Assembly: GCA_944320775.1 (NCBI GenBank) | Contig: CALUIV010000025.1 | Coordinates: forward strand, 1 to 42,832 | Length of the DNA stretch: 42,832 bases | DNA from: an uncultured Paraprevotella sp. | GTDB taxonomy: Bacteria; Bacteroidota; Bacteroidia; Bacteroidales; Bacteroidaceae | Reading direction: 5' to 3' | Notes under the pieces: model-generated | Database searches by the model: none | The model's input: the letters and a program-made list of their open reading frames with translations, nothing else | What the model was told of the DNA's origin: nothing | Shown here: piece after piece, positions 28,251 through 37,490 of the stretch | Numbering within the stretch: position 1 is the first letter of the stretch | How the letters are laid out: each line of letters begins with the position of its first letter | Made by a program: the position numbers and the translations under genes

Positions 28251-31200
28251 TTGCTAACCATGTTTTCAACTGTTCCCGCATGGGCTCAGGTGAACATCAG
28301 CAAAAATAAGAATACAGTAACCATCGAAAATCAGTATCTGGCCCGTACATTCTCTATTGCAAACGGAATCTTGCGTACACAAACAATTGAAAACAAACGG
28401 ACAGATGGTTCGGTAACAGTCTACAAACCTGAACAGGGAAGTGAAGAATTTGTCATCAATACATTAGGACAACCCATTGCGCCTAAAATTTCAGAACGCA
28501 AAGGATGGACCGCAACAGCTTCCAGCTGGTGTAACGACGGACCAAAAAGTGGTAAAGCAGAATTCATTGTAGACGGCGATTTGCAGACACTTTGGCACAC
28601 AAACTACCGTGATGACGGTACTGGAAGTAAAGATTTTCCTTTTTGGTTCAATATTGACACGAAGAAAAACACATCGTTCCGGAGTTTTGCCTATGTCCCT
28701 CGTCAAGGCGCTGAAAACGGACGTATTAAAGGATTTGAACTTTACGTTGCCAATTCCGAAAAAGATCTGGATAAGCCGGAGAATCTGGTGATGAAAGGCG
28801 AATTAACCATGGATGGCGATGCACCTTGTTGGGTGAACTTACCCAAAACAGTAAAAGGGCGTTATCTCCGTTTTAAAGAGACATCTTTACAAAACGGACT
28901 GAAATATGGCACGTGTGCTGAATTTTATGCCAGTGAAGGATTTTATGTGGACGGAAAATATGGTTTAAAAGCTTCAAGCATGAAACTGGCCGATGTTCGG
29001 ATTGAGCAAATCGAACAAGGCAAACGGTTGGTTTTCGATTTGAAACCATGCAAAGCAAACGGTATCGACTGGGATGTAGACGTGGTCTATGAGATGAAAG
29101 ACAAGGATCATTTCATGCGTAAATACCTGCTTGTATCTACTCCACAGGATCAGCGTGCTCAAGCCCGGATTGACTATATCGATATGAAAAGTCTTGGAGT
29201 TCAGACAACCGACAATATCTGGACACACCCAGAGATGGGCGAAGGTGTAGGCGGTATGTCGGGTTATCATATTTCATTAGGCCAACCGGTTTATATTGAC
29301 GGTATGTTCCTTGGCTCTGAATTTCCACTGACAGAAAACGAAATCAGTAATCAAGTGGCTCACATACGTTACTATAGTGGAAAATCACTGGCCGATCTTG
29401 CAGCTGAAAACCGATTGAACGCACAGGGGCAGTTTACTACTTGGAAAAATGTACTTGGAGCAGCCCGCAGTGCAACAGATATGGACGTTATCCAGTCTGA
29501 TTTCTTTGCTTATATCAACAGTATTGCCCGTCCGGCCGACTTGCGTATCCAATATAACTCCTGGTTCGATTGGATGATGGACATCACGGAAGAAAACATT
29601 CTTTCTTCATTCAAAGAAGTTGAACGCGGTCTTTCCCAAAATGGAATCCGCCCTGTTGACAGTTACGTTGTTGATAACACCAGCGGATTCTGGCAGTTCA
29701 ACAGTAAATTCCCGAACGGACTTACCAAACCAAGTGAATTTGCCCACCGTGTATCTTCCAACTTCGGAATCTGGCTCGGTCCACGTGGCGGATATAACTA
29801 TCAATACGATTTCGCAAAATTTCTGGAGAAAAATGGAAACGGAACCTTGAACCAAGCCAATTACGACATTGTGACCGGCGACAAGCAGTATCTGAAGAAA
29901 CTGCAGGAATTTTTCCTCGATTGCCAAAACAAATATGATGTAAATTATTGGAAACTTGACGGTTTCTGCGCCAAAGTCCCCCAACCGTCACAGAATGGCC
30001 GATACATCACCGGCGGCAAAAACGGTATGTACTACATGACCGAACATTGGGAACGTTGGGCCAATCTGCTGAATGCCCTGTACGATAATGCCAAGGAACG
30101 TAACAGCAATCTTTGGATCAATCTGACCTGTTACATGAATCCAAGTCCTTGGTTGCTGCAATGGAGTCAATCGGTTTGGTTACAGATTTCAGCCGATATG
30201 GGACGTATCAAAGTTGATGACAACCGCGACCGTGAACTGGATATGTTACTCAGTTACCGCGACGACCGCTACTTTGATTTTATCAAAACACGTCAGTTCC
30301 AGTTCCCGTTCAGCAATATTTTCAACCACGACCCACTCTACGGCAAGACTTACTGCGTAGCGCCTAATTCGATGGATGACGAAGAATTCCGTACTTATCT
30401 TTATATGATGGCTACCCGTGGTGCTGCATTTTGGGAGTTGCTTTATAGCTACAATATGGTTGACGAGGGCCATAAATGGATGGTCAATGCCGAAGCATTA
30501 CGTTTCCTGGAGAACAATTACGACATTTTGCGCCATGCAAAACTGATTGGCGAAACCCCAGCCAATGGTAATTGTTATGGCTATTCCTGCTGGAACGATC
30601 GTGAAGGAATCATTTCCGTACGTAATCCGAAAAGTGAGCCGCAAACATTTACTGTCAAACTGAACCGTACTATCGGTGTTCCTGAAAATGCAAAAGACCT
30701 TTGGCGCACACTGGTCATCAAGCATAACAGCGACCGTAAGGATGATAATACTCAGCCATTCCAGTATGATGATGAAATCACCGTAACTCTTCAAGGTGGC
30801 GAAATCCGTATTTGGAAATTCTCTCCTGATAAAGATACTACCCCCGCCCACATACTCTGCCTGAAGGCTAATAATGACACGTTGACAGCCGAATTCAGCG
30901 AACCGATAGAAGCAACAACTCAAAATTTCTGTTTATCTGATGGTAGTGCACCAACTTGGATGGAGATACTTCCCGATTTCCGAACCGTACGTATGACCTT
31001 CGAAAAACATCTGAAACCGGGCAAGGCCTATACGCTCGAAACAGAAGGATTGCTTGATTGGAATGGCAACGCCACAACTGCTACTTCACCTGAATTTTAC
31101 GCATATACGAATCAGGAGATTTTAAGTGTAGACAAAGAGCGCAGACTCAAATCAGTAAAAACGTATAAAGCCCGGACAAGTATATCCGGACCGGCTGATT

Positions 31201-31448
31201 TTAATATAAGTTGTGCACTCAGTTCAACTACCAGCAATGGAGCCGTCATAACTCAGGAAAATGGCTTTACAATAACGCTGGAACAAGGAAAGGTGAAGTT
31301 TGCTGTTGGAAATCTTTCTGCAATATCCAATAAAAAAGTAACGGATGGAAATTGGCACACAATTTCTTGCTGCCGCGAAAAAAATGGTATGCTAAAATTT
31401 ATATTGACGGCGAATTGGACAAATCTGTATATGACAAAAATATTTTGA
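28251..31448 (+). CDS. Secreted clan GH-D-like glycoside hydrolase, frameshifted at both ends
   Basis: The longest frame gives 1065 residues. It carries an inserted F5/8 type C-like domain (about 80-225) and a TIM barrel (about 440-760) with NSWFDW, WLGPRGGY, and nucleophile candidate D570 in NYWKLDGFC, as in GH27/GH36-type alpha-galactosidases or alpha-N-acetylgalactosaminidases. A C-terminal LamG-like domain is incomplete. Two A7 tracts break the frame. At 28222-28228 one more A would join the ATG at 28219 to a good signal peptide (MKKNRKLFGYCLLTM..., cleaving at AWA-Q). At 31378-31384 one more A would give WYAKIYIDGELDKSVYDK and a stop at 31543. As written, export is lost, so this is a pseudogene, a phase-variable gene or a sequencing error. 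Substrate unknown. Confidence 0.7.
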   Translation: MLTMFSTVPAWAQVNISKNKNTVTIENQYLARTFSIANGILRTQTIENKRTDGSVTVYKPEQGSEEFVINTLGQPIAPKISERKGWTATASSWCNDGPKSGKAEFIVDGDLQTLWHTNYRDDGTGSKDFPFWFNIDTKKNTSFRSFAYVPRQGAENGRIKGFELYVANSEKDLDKPENLVMKGELTMDGDAPCWVNLPKTVKGRYLRFKETSLQNGLKYGTCAEFYASEGFYVDGKYGLKASSMKLADVRIEQIEQGKRLVFDLKPCKANGIDWDVDVVYEMKDKDHFMRKYLLVSTPQDQRAQARIDYIDMKSLGVQTTDNIWTHPEMGEGVGGMSGYHISLGQPVYIDGMFLGSEFPLTENEISNQVAHIRYYSGKSLADLAAENRLNAQGQFTTWKNVLGAARSATDMDVIQSDFFAYINSIARPADLRIQYNSWFDWMMDITEENILSSFKEVERGLSQNGIRPVDSYVVDNTSGFWQFNSKFPNGLTKPSEFAHRVSSNFGIWLGPRGGYNYQYDFAKFLEKNGNGTLNQANYDIVTGDKQYLKKLQEFFLDCQNKYDVNYWKLDGFCAKVPQPSQNGRYITGGKNGMYYMTEHWERWANLLNALYDNAKERNSNLWINLTCYMNPSPWLLQWSQSVWLQISADMGRIKVDDNRDRELDMLLSYRDDRYFDFIKTRQFQFPFSNIFNHDPLYGKTYCVAPNSMDDEEFRTYLYMMATRGAAFWELLYSYNMVDEGHKWMVNAEALRFLENNYDILRHAKLIGETPANGNCYGYSCWNDREGIISVRNPKSEPQTFTVKLNRTIGVPENAKDLWRTLVIKHNSDRKDDNTQPFQYDDEITVTLQGGEIRIWKFSPDKDTTPAHILCLKANNDTLTAEFSEPIEATTQNFCLSDGSAPTWMEILPDFRTVRMTFEKHLKPGKAYTLETEGLLDWNGNATTATSPEFYAYTNQEILSVDKERRLKSVKTYKARTSISGPADFNISCALSSTTSNGAVITQENGFTITLEQGKVKFAVGNLSAISNKKVTDGNWHTISCCREKNGMLKFILTANWTNLYMTKIF

Positions 31449-31473
31449 ACGAACCGCTCACTTTCAAAAACGA

Positions 31474-31538
31474 GCCCGTATTCTTCCATTTTGTTATTCT
31501 TTTATGCTATAAAAAGAAACTCATGGAGGAATACGGGC
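31474..31538 (-). terminator. Imperfect 16-bp inverted repeat, terminator for the GH2 gene
   Basis: 31474-31489 and 31523-31538 are complementary over 16 bp with one mismatch. On the minus strand the second arm is followed by TCGTTTTTG, giving a T5 run; it lies about 52 bp beyond the GH2 stop. It also forms the 3' end of the frameshifted GH-D-like gene. Confidence 0.55.
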
Positions 31539-31589
31539 ATTAAAAACTCATCAAGATGATGTTATATCAAATGCAGTTTCAAGTAAAAC

Positions 31590-34103
31590 TTATTCTTTTG
31601 AATTCAATTGTAATGTTGCTTTTTTCAACCCCTTCGCCGTAGCTTCCAAGGTTATCTTTCCCGGTTCATCTGTTGTTTGTACAATCGCAGTCATCATGCC
31701 ACTGAAAACTTTCATTTTAGGTTCCTGAAACGATTCCAATGATGTCGGATCGCCATTGGCTCCTGCGCGGTATGTACCTTTACCCTTCACCTTAAATGAA
31801 ATCTGATTGTCAGCCAACGGACAGAGATTTCCATCCTTGTCTACTACACGTACTGTTACGAAAGAAAGATCTTTTCCGTCTGCTGTTAATTGTGTACGGT
31901 CGGCAACAAGTTCTATATGATGTGGCTTCCCTGCCGTGTGTATTTCTTTCTCTGCAACAGCCTTACCGTTCTTGTCATAAGCAACTACTTTTACTGTTCC
32001 CGGTTCATATTTCGTATCCATCCACATCAGACGATAACGTTTCTGACGTTTAAATGTTGCTTGCGACTCTGCATCAGCACTATTTTCAACGGTTACGGAC
32101 AAATCTTTGGTGCGTTTTCCCTGGCTCTTACCATTGATAAACACTTCTGCTGAAGGATAATTCGTATAAACAAAAATCGGAGTCACTTCACCTTCACGAC
32201 CTTCCCAATTCCAGTGTGGAAGAATATGCAACGTTTCAGCATCTTTATTCCAATGACTACGATACAGATAATAACGATCCTTCGGCAATCCGGCCAAGTC
32301 TATAATTCCGAACAATGACGAATGACTGGGCCAGTCAGAATAATAAGGTGTTGGTTCGCCTAAATAATCGAAACCGGTCCACACAAACTCACCGATACAA
32401 TAAGGCAAATCTTCATGCTGGATAAAATCGTCTTCCGGCAAATTTGACCAGCTGCAATGTTCTACGTCATAAGAAGACGCCTGATGATCGTCGTATTTGT
32501 GCATTGATCGGCGTTCAACCGGAAATTTATATACGCCGCGCGAACTGAGTGTTGACGCTGTTTCACTACCCAAAATGATTTCTTGCGGCAATTTTTTATG
32601 ATTTTCAATGTATTTGTGAGGACGATAATTAAATCCCGGGACATCCAGCACAGCTCCCATATTGTTGTTTACCACAGCATCTGGAACGTCCATACCCTGA
32701 GTTACAGGTCGGGTCGGATCTTCACGGTGACAGATGTCCTGCAAACGTCGTGTCAATTTCGGACCTTGATCACCGTTCCACTGATCGGGTACTTCATTAC
32801 CGATACACCACATCACAACACTAGGATTATTCCGGAAATGACGGACCAGGTTCACCAGATCTTTTTCCACCCATTCATCAAAATTCTTATGGTAACCGTT
32901 CTGTACTTTAGCTGTTTTCCATTCATCAAACGACTCGGCCATAATCATCATACCCATTTCATCGCAAAGATTGACCAATTCCGTAGAAGGCATATTATGA
33001 GAAGTACGGATAGCATTACAACCCATATCCTTCAAAATACGGATCTGACGACGTAATGCAGCCACATTCGTAGCAGCCCCCAAGGGACCCAGATCATGAT
33101 GGTTGCACACACCTTTAAACTGAACCCGTTCACCATTCAGGAAGAAACCTTTTCCAGGAATCACTTCGACAGAACGGATTCCAAAACGGGTTTCGTATTC
33201 ATCCTTTAAAGTCTCGCCTTCGTATATTTTCGATACGGCTGTGTAAAGAGCCGGGGTTTCGACTGTCCACAACTGTGGCCGATTAATATCAAACTGTTGT
33301 TCGAACAAATTGCCGATACCTTCGTGATATACTCCCTGTTGTGTCTGGGTGGCAATAACTTTTCCTGAAGGGTCTTTTATATCGGTTACAATACGATAAT
33401 CCGTAATGGATTTGCCGGCCGGCACACTTAATGAAGTCTTAAGCAACGCACGGGCATAATCTTTATTCACGACTGGTGTCGTCATTTGGGTACCCCATAC
33501 CGGTACATGAGCATCTTCAGTGACAATCAGACGGATATTGCGGTACAATCCGGCTCCAGGATACCAACGGGAAGATTCTGTCTCGTTTTCCAACCGTACA
33601 GCTAAAGTATTGTTTCCCTCAGCATTCAGGTATGGTGTTGCATCTACGGCAAACGCATTATAACCATTCGGCCAATATCCAGCCTCCTTCCCATTAACAA
33701 ATACACGTGCATGGCTCATTGCCCCATCAAACAACAACACACACTGCTTTCCTCTGGCGTAATTGGGCACCTTAAAATCCAACCGATACCATCCTACACC
33801 AACAAAAGGCAAACCACCAGTACGTCCGGCATGTTCCATTGCTTCCTTTTGTCCATCTTGAGCTATGGCCGTAAGCTGCTTGTCATTGTTTACGCTGAAC
33901 GGACCATATATAGCCCAATCATGCGGCACAGTAACAGATTGCCATTTACTGTCGTTAAACTGTTCACTGCTAAAGGTCTTCTGATCTTCTCGCGTAAACT
34001 TCCATCCCTTTTCCAACAGCTGCTCCACGCGTACCTGAGCATCCAACATCATTGGAAATGCCATAGAAAAAAGAAATAAACTTTTCAGTCTATAAGTCAT
34101 CAT
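31590..34103 (-). CDS. Secreted GH2 beta-galactosidase
   Basis: 837 residues with a signal peptide (KSLFLFSMAFPMMLDA-Q). GH2 domains are in order: sugar-binding jelly roll (about 20-200; WYRLDF, HARVFVNGKEAGYWPNGYNAF), an immunoglobulin-like domain, the TIM barrel with acid/base E437 in VVMWCIGNEVPDQW and nucleophile E514 in ILGSETAST, then a DUF4982-type region and a final Ig-like domain (VADRTQLTADGKDLSFVTVRV...). It removes terminal beta-galactose from oligosaccharides in the periplasm; some relatives are beta-glucuronidases or mannosidases, so specificity is inferred. The gene is convergent with the GH-D-like gene. Confidence 0.9.
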   Translation of the reverse strand: MMTYRLKSLFLFSMAFPMMLDAQVRVEQLLEKGWKFTREDQKTFSSEQFNDSKWQSVTVPHDWAIYGPFSVNNDKQLTAIAQDGQKEAMEHAGRTGGLPFVGVGWYRLDFKVPNYARGKQCVLLFDGAMSHARVFVNGKEAGYWPNGYNAFAVDATPYLNAEGNNTLAVRLENETESSRWYPGAGLYRNIRLIVTEDAHVPVWGTQMTTPVVNKDYARALLKTSLSVPAGKSITDYRIVTDIKDPSGKVIATQTQQGVYHEGIGNLFEQQFDINRPQLWTVETPALYTAVSKIYEGETLKDEYETRFGIRSVEVIPGKGFFLNGERVQFKGVCNHHDLGPLGAATNVAALRRQIRILKDMGCNAIRTSHNMPSTELVNLCDEMGMMIMAESFDEWKTAKVQNGYHKNFDEWVEKDLVNLVRHFRNNPSVVMWCIGNEVPDQWNGDQGPKLTRRLQDICHREDPTRPVTQGMDVPDAVVNNNMGAVLDVPGFNYRPHKYIENHKKLPQEIILGSETASTLSSRGVYKFPVERRSMHKYDDHQASSYDVEHCSWSNLPEDDFIQHEDLPYCIGEFVWTGFDYLGEPTPYYSDWPSHSSLFGIIDLAGLPKDRYYLYRSHWNKDAETLHILPHWNWEGREGEVTPIFVYTNYPSAEVFINGKSQGKRTKDLSVTVENSADAESQATFKRQKRYRLMWMDTKYEPGTVKVVAYDKNGKAVAEKEIHTAGKPHHIELVADRTQLTADGKDLSFVTVRVVDKDGNLCPLADNQISFKVKGKGTYRAGANGDPTSLESFQEPKMKVFSGMMTAIVQTTDEPGKITLEATAKGLKKATLQLNSKE

Positions 34104-34258
34104 AGTGATTTTTCATTAATAAAATTATCTATTAAAATGCAAGTTAAGGATTTAATTATTAATATTATACAATAAAGTGAAAAGTTTAACATATGTTTCT
34201 TTTTTTTATATTCATTAAAAATACGAGTATCAAACACGATTATTCATCATAATTTTTA

Positions 34259-34266
34259 TACTTTTG
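34259..34266 (+). promoter_or_regulatory. -7 element of the CLC-F transcript
   Basis: TACTTTTG matches TAnnTTTG, 28 nt before the riboswitch. No -33 TTTG is seen at the expected distance. Confidence 0.5.
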
Positions 34267-34293
34267 CACATCCTGAACGGAAAATCCGGAGGT

Positions 34294-34344
34294 CAGGGAA
34301 TGGAACTTCCCTGAAACAAACCGCTTGCAAAAGCTGATAGTTCC
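34294..34344 (+). promoter_or_regulatory. Fluoride riboswitch (crcB motif)
   Basis: The order of elements matches the compact fluoride riboswitch. P1 is CAGGG (34294-34298)/CCCTG (34309-34313). AATGGAAC follows the first P1 strand. Then come an AAACAAACC joining strand, a P3 hairpin GCTT-GCAA-AAGC (34323-34334), the conserved CTGATA (34334-34339), and GTTCC (34340-34344), which pairs exactly with GGAAC (34302-34306) to form the pseudoknot. Its position directly upstream of a CLC-F type gene supports the call. Fluoride binding would stabilise the pseudoknot and favour expression. Confidence 0.88.
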
Positions 34345-34437
34345 TGCCTGTATACTTGTAAATAGATCTCTTTTTAGGGGATTTCTTGCAATATACATAA
34401 ATTAAGCAGGTATGATCAGTCTTTGCAGGCGGTTTTT
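34344..34437 (+). terminator. Probable expression-platform terminator of the fluoride riboswitch
   Basis: CTGCCTGTA (34344-34352) can pair with TGCAGGCGG (34424-34432), with two G-U wobbles, followed by TTTTT (34433-34437). An internal hairpin pairs GTATACTTG with CAATATAC, leaving one bulge. The 5' arm touches the last pseudoknot base (34344), so ligand-bound and terminator folds would compete. The long loop makes this tentative. Confidence 0.45.
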
Positions 34438-34490
34438 CTATGATTAACTTTCCACATCGATTAAACGATAATGAAATGAACAAATAAAAA

Positions 34491-35810
34491 ATGGAAATGA
34501 GATTTAGACTACAGACAAATAAAGAAAACGGCTCATCCGTACGTCAGAAAACAATATGGCAACGTTATGAACAGCTGCCATTATTCACCTATTTATGTCG
34601 TTGGCTTATTCTATCCAGAGCATCCGGTGTGTGTATCGGTTCAGCATCCGCGTTATTACTGGTATCTTTGGAATGGGCCACAAACTATCGTGAGAATCAT
34701 CTATGGATCATAGCATTGCTTCCTGTTGCCGGATTGATTACTGGATTGATGTATCACTATTGGGCCGGACCGGCAGCGCGAGGCAACAACTATCTCATCG
34801 AAGAAATTCACTCTCCACACGATATCATTCCATTCCGTATGGCTCCACTGGTTTATATCGGAACAGTACTGACTCATTTATTTGGCGGATCAGCCGGACG
34901 AGAAGGTACGGGCGTACAAATGGGAGGCGCCATAGCCGACCGGTTCTCCAAATACCTGCATCTCCCCCAACGCGACCATCGAATCATGATGACCATAGGA
35001 ATCAGTGCCGGTTTTGCCTCCATCTTCGGCACTCCTTTGGCGGGAGCTGTATTCGGTCTGGAAGTGGTTATTATCGGCCGGATGCGTTATGAAGCAATTC
35101 TACCCAGTTTTCTTTCAGCATTATTTGCACATATCACTTGTCATGCCTGGGGAGTCCACCATACCATCTACAGCATCGGTGCCCTCCCCGAATTAACTCC
35201 CAAAAATCTGCTGTGGGTAATCACCGTCAGTATCATTTTCGGACTGGCATCCATGCTTTTCTCGCGTTCAATTGTTTTTTGGGGAAAATTAGCCAACCGG
35301 ACTCTTTCCTGGGCACCTTTACGTCCGATGCTTGGAGGAGTCGTCATTGCATTCATTGTCTGGATTTTAGGTACAACAAAATATATCGGTCTGGGAGTAC
35401 CAACTATCGTAGCGTCATTTACAGAACAACAAATGTGGTATGATTTTCTACTCAAAATATTATTGACGACTTTTACTATCGGTGTAGGTTTTAAAGGTGG
35501 TGAAGTCACTCCCCTCTTTTTTGTCGATGCCACATTAGGGAGTGCATTATCAGCAATCGTACCTCTTCCGATAGGTATGCTGGCCGGAATGGGATTTGTC
35601 GCAGTTTTTGCGGGAGCTACAAATACTCCGATTGCCTGTACCCTGATGGGTATTGAACTGTTTGGGGCCGAAGCCGGTCCGTTTGTCGGACTGGCTTGTG
35701 TCGTAGCCTATTTGTTTTCTGGACACACCGGTATTTACAGTGCCCAAATTATAGGCAGTCCCAAACACACACTTTTCTTGCAGTCAAAAGGAAAATCGCT
35801 CCAAAAATAA
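34491..35810 (+). CDS. CLC-F type fluoride/proton antiporter
   Basis: A 439-residue inner-membrane protein with about ten hydrophobic segments and the CLC fold. In place of the chloride-channel GKEGP it has GGSAGREGTGVQMGG (133-147), and near the C-terminus GVGFKGGEVTPLFFVDATLG; both fit the fluoride-exporting CLC-F branch. No C-terminal CBS domains. The fluoride riboswitch upstream supports fluoride rather than chloride as substrate. The role is fluoride detoxification by proton-coupled export. ATG at 34491 or 34497 are both possible. Confidence 0.88.
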   Translation: MEMRFRLQTNKENGSSVRQKTIWQRYEQLPLFTYLCRWLILSRASGVCIGSASALLLVSLEWATNYRENHLWIIALLPVAGLITGLMYHYWAGPAARGNNYLIEEIHSPHDIIPFRMAPLVYIGTVLTHLFGGSAGREGTGVQMGGAIADRFSKYLHLPQRDHRIMMTIGISAGFASIFGTPLAGAVFGLEVVIIGRMRYEAILPSFLSALFAHITCHAWGVHHTIYSIGALPELTPKNLLWVITVSIIFGLASMLFSRSIVFWGKLANRTLSWAPLRPMLGGVVIAFIVWILGTTKYIGLGVPTIVASFTEQQMWYDFLLKILLTTFTIGVGFKGGEVTPLFFVDATLGSALSAIVPLPIGMLAGMGFVAVFAGATNTPIACTLMGIELFGAEAGPFVGLACVVAYLFSGHTGIYSAQIIGSPKHTLFLQSKGKSLQK

Positions 35811-35841
35811 TCGCTCTTGGCGTCGTTTAATTAATAGTTAA

Positions 35842-35884
35842 ACGGACTCAGATATTATTTTCGAATATTTAATACTGAGTCCGT
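35842..35884. terminator. Hairpin between the convergent CLC-F and phosphatase genes
   Basis: The 10-bp perfect stem ACGGACTCAG (35842-35851)/CTGAGTCCGT (35875-35884) has further A/T pairing inside. No strong T-run flanks it, so termination is inferred from position. Confidence 0.5.
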
Positions 35885-35928
35885 CTGACTATTACGTACA
35901 CTATGATGTTCTCTTAATAAAACCTATT

Positions 35929-37242
35929 CTAGTCTGTTTTCATTCCTTTCGGCAATTCCGGCAATTTGATGGAAGCAACCCGCTGCATCCAGACACGTCT
36001 CAGATCTGCCCAATGGTAAAACGGCAAACAATCCGTAGGAATATCTTTCAGAATGATTTCCCGCTCATTTAATAATGGTTTTACCAGAATATCATCACTA
36101 CCAGATTTCCTGAAAAAAACCAATTGAATATTTCCACACATAGGAATCATCCGATAGGTCTGATAATATTCTGGAATTGAATCCCAACTGGTTGTCGGTG
36201 TATTAAACTGATCCATTTCCATCAAAGCAACCAATGGTGCCAAGTTTGTATCATGTCCAAAACGCAACGTGGCACAAGGAACTCCTGAAGCTAACGCCGT
36301 ATCGGCCGTCTCAATGATATTCTGAAGCAGATTTCGTGCCAGTCTGGGCATATGACCACCACTCCAGGGAGACGGTCCTTGTTCATAATACCATTCAAAA
36401 TTGTTCAACTGCCAAAAGTCAAATAATTCATCGGGGGTAAACAGAAATGCAAGATCAGGCATGTTGTCAGAACTTTGACTGATACCATGATATTCAAACA
36501 AATCGCAGGCCAGTTTCACAGGATCCTCTACTTCCGGCAAATATGAATCACGAAATAGTTGTTTCATCAGACGGTCAGGATGTACAAAACGACGACGAGC
36601 TTCAGCAAAAAGAGAATCTGCCTGTCTTTGACAACTGTCAGAATAAACCGGATTCTTATATTTAAGATAATAAGCATCATGTTGACTGGCATCGGTCGTC
36701 ACATTCAAGGCCGGATTCAGTCCTTTCAGGGTAACACAAGCTGCTGTCATGGAAAGAAAAGCACGCGTTTTATAGGTAGAACGTGCATCAACATGCGTTC
36801 CATCAACAAAAATTTCGGGATAATTCGTAAACATACGTGTTGCCAGTTCCTGATGCTGGCGTGCTCCTTTAGGAGTTAATTCACCATAACGATCACGAGC
36901 TGCACCAGCCAAAGCCCTCACGATCTTCAAAGCCCGAATACCGTCTTGCGTAAGTCCATTTTCTTTCATTGCTTTTTCCAAAGCATACAAGGCAGGCTCA
37001 TATTTGTCAGCACCCGTCAGATAACGCGATCCATGACGGGCATATGTACTGATGTAACACGGCATATAACCTTCCGGAGCAGGAGTCAACTCCTCGGAAG
37101 GCGCTTGGTATGCCAAATACTTACCTGTTGCCAAACGGGGATTTTTCATGATTTCACGCTCACCGCGTGTTTGTCCGGAAAGCGGCTGTATTGCTAAAAT
37201 TCCTAAAAGACAAACACCAAACATTCCTTTTACCTTTTTCAT
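35929..37242 (-). CDS. Secreted histidine acid phosphatase (phytase/MINPP-like)
   Basis: 437 residues from the ATG at 37242, giving a clean signal peptide MKKVKGMFGVCLLGILAIQPLSG-Q; the longer frame to 37347 adds an implausible extension. A histidine-phosphatase branch-2 enzyme: catalytic RHGSR (69-73) in CYISTYARHGSRYL and the C-terminal proton donor HD in LRFGHDTNLAPLVAL. Characterised Bacteroides homologues of this class (MINPP) release phosphate from inositol polyphosphates; MINPPs typically have HAE rather than HD, so a broader acid phosphatase is equally likely. Predicted to be periplasmic or outer-membrane-vesicle associated. It is divergent from feoAB. Confidence 0.85.
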   Translation of the reverse strand: MKKVKGMFGVCLLGILAIQPLSGQTRGEREIMKNPRLATGKYLAYQAPSEELTPAPEGYMPCYISTYARHGSRYLTGADKYEPALYALEKAMKENGLTQDGIRALKIVRALAGAARDRYGELTPKGARQHQELATRMFTNYPEIFVDGTHVDARSTYKTRAFLSMTAACVTLKGLNPALNVTTDASQHDAYYLKYKNPVYSDSCQRQADSLFAEARRRFVHPDRLMKQLFRDSYLPEVEDPVKLACDLFEYHGISQSSDNMPDLAFLFTPDELFDFWQLNNFEWYYEQGPSPWSGGHMPRLARNLLQNIIETADTALASGVPCATLRFGHDTNLAPLVALMEMDQFNTPTTSWDSIPEYYQTYRMIPMCGNIQLVFFRKSGSDDILVKPLLNEREIILKDIPTDCLPFYHWADLRRVWMQRVASIKLPELPKGMKTD

Positions 37243-37458
37243 TTTGAATCTCTTATTCCTATAATTTATAAACGATACGATTGAATTGTCATTTGTCGAC
37301 AAAAATAGTAAAAATGCTGTTCCATGAAAAACGAAACAACAGACCATCAGTACAAAAAACAGTTATTGACATTCGATTGAAAAATTTTTGTAGCAGAAAA
37401 GATAAATGGAAACAAACAAAATATAATCAAGGCTGAAATAAGGAAACAAACTTTTCTG

Positions 37459-37466
37459 TAATTTTG
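37459..37466 (+). promoter_or_regulatory. -7 element of the feoAB promoter
   Basis: TAATTTTG fits TAnnTTTG and lies 24 nt before the ATG at 37491. It makes the in-frame earlier start (37464) implausible because that codon overlaps the element. No -33 TTTG or Fur box is evident. Confidence 0.55.
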
Positions 37467-37490
37467 CATCACAATATCAAAAACAAGACT

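Larger units (their letters stand above)
34104..34490. other. Divergent intergenic region with fluoride riboswitch
   Basis: Between the GH2 gene (minus) and the CLC gene (plus). The GH2 side (34104-34250) is AT-rich, without a recognisable promoter pair. The right half holds a -7 element (34259-34266), a fluoride riboswitch (34294-34344) and a terminator-like T5 hairpin (34344-34437), giving a leader of about 220 nt for the transporter. Confidence 0.7.
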
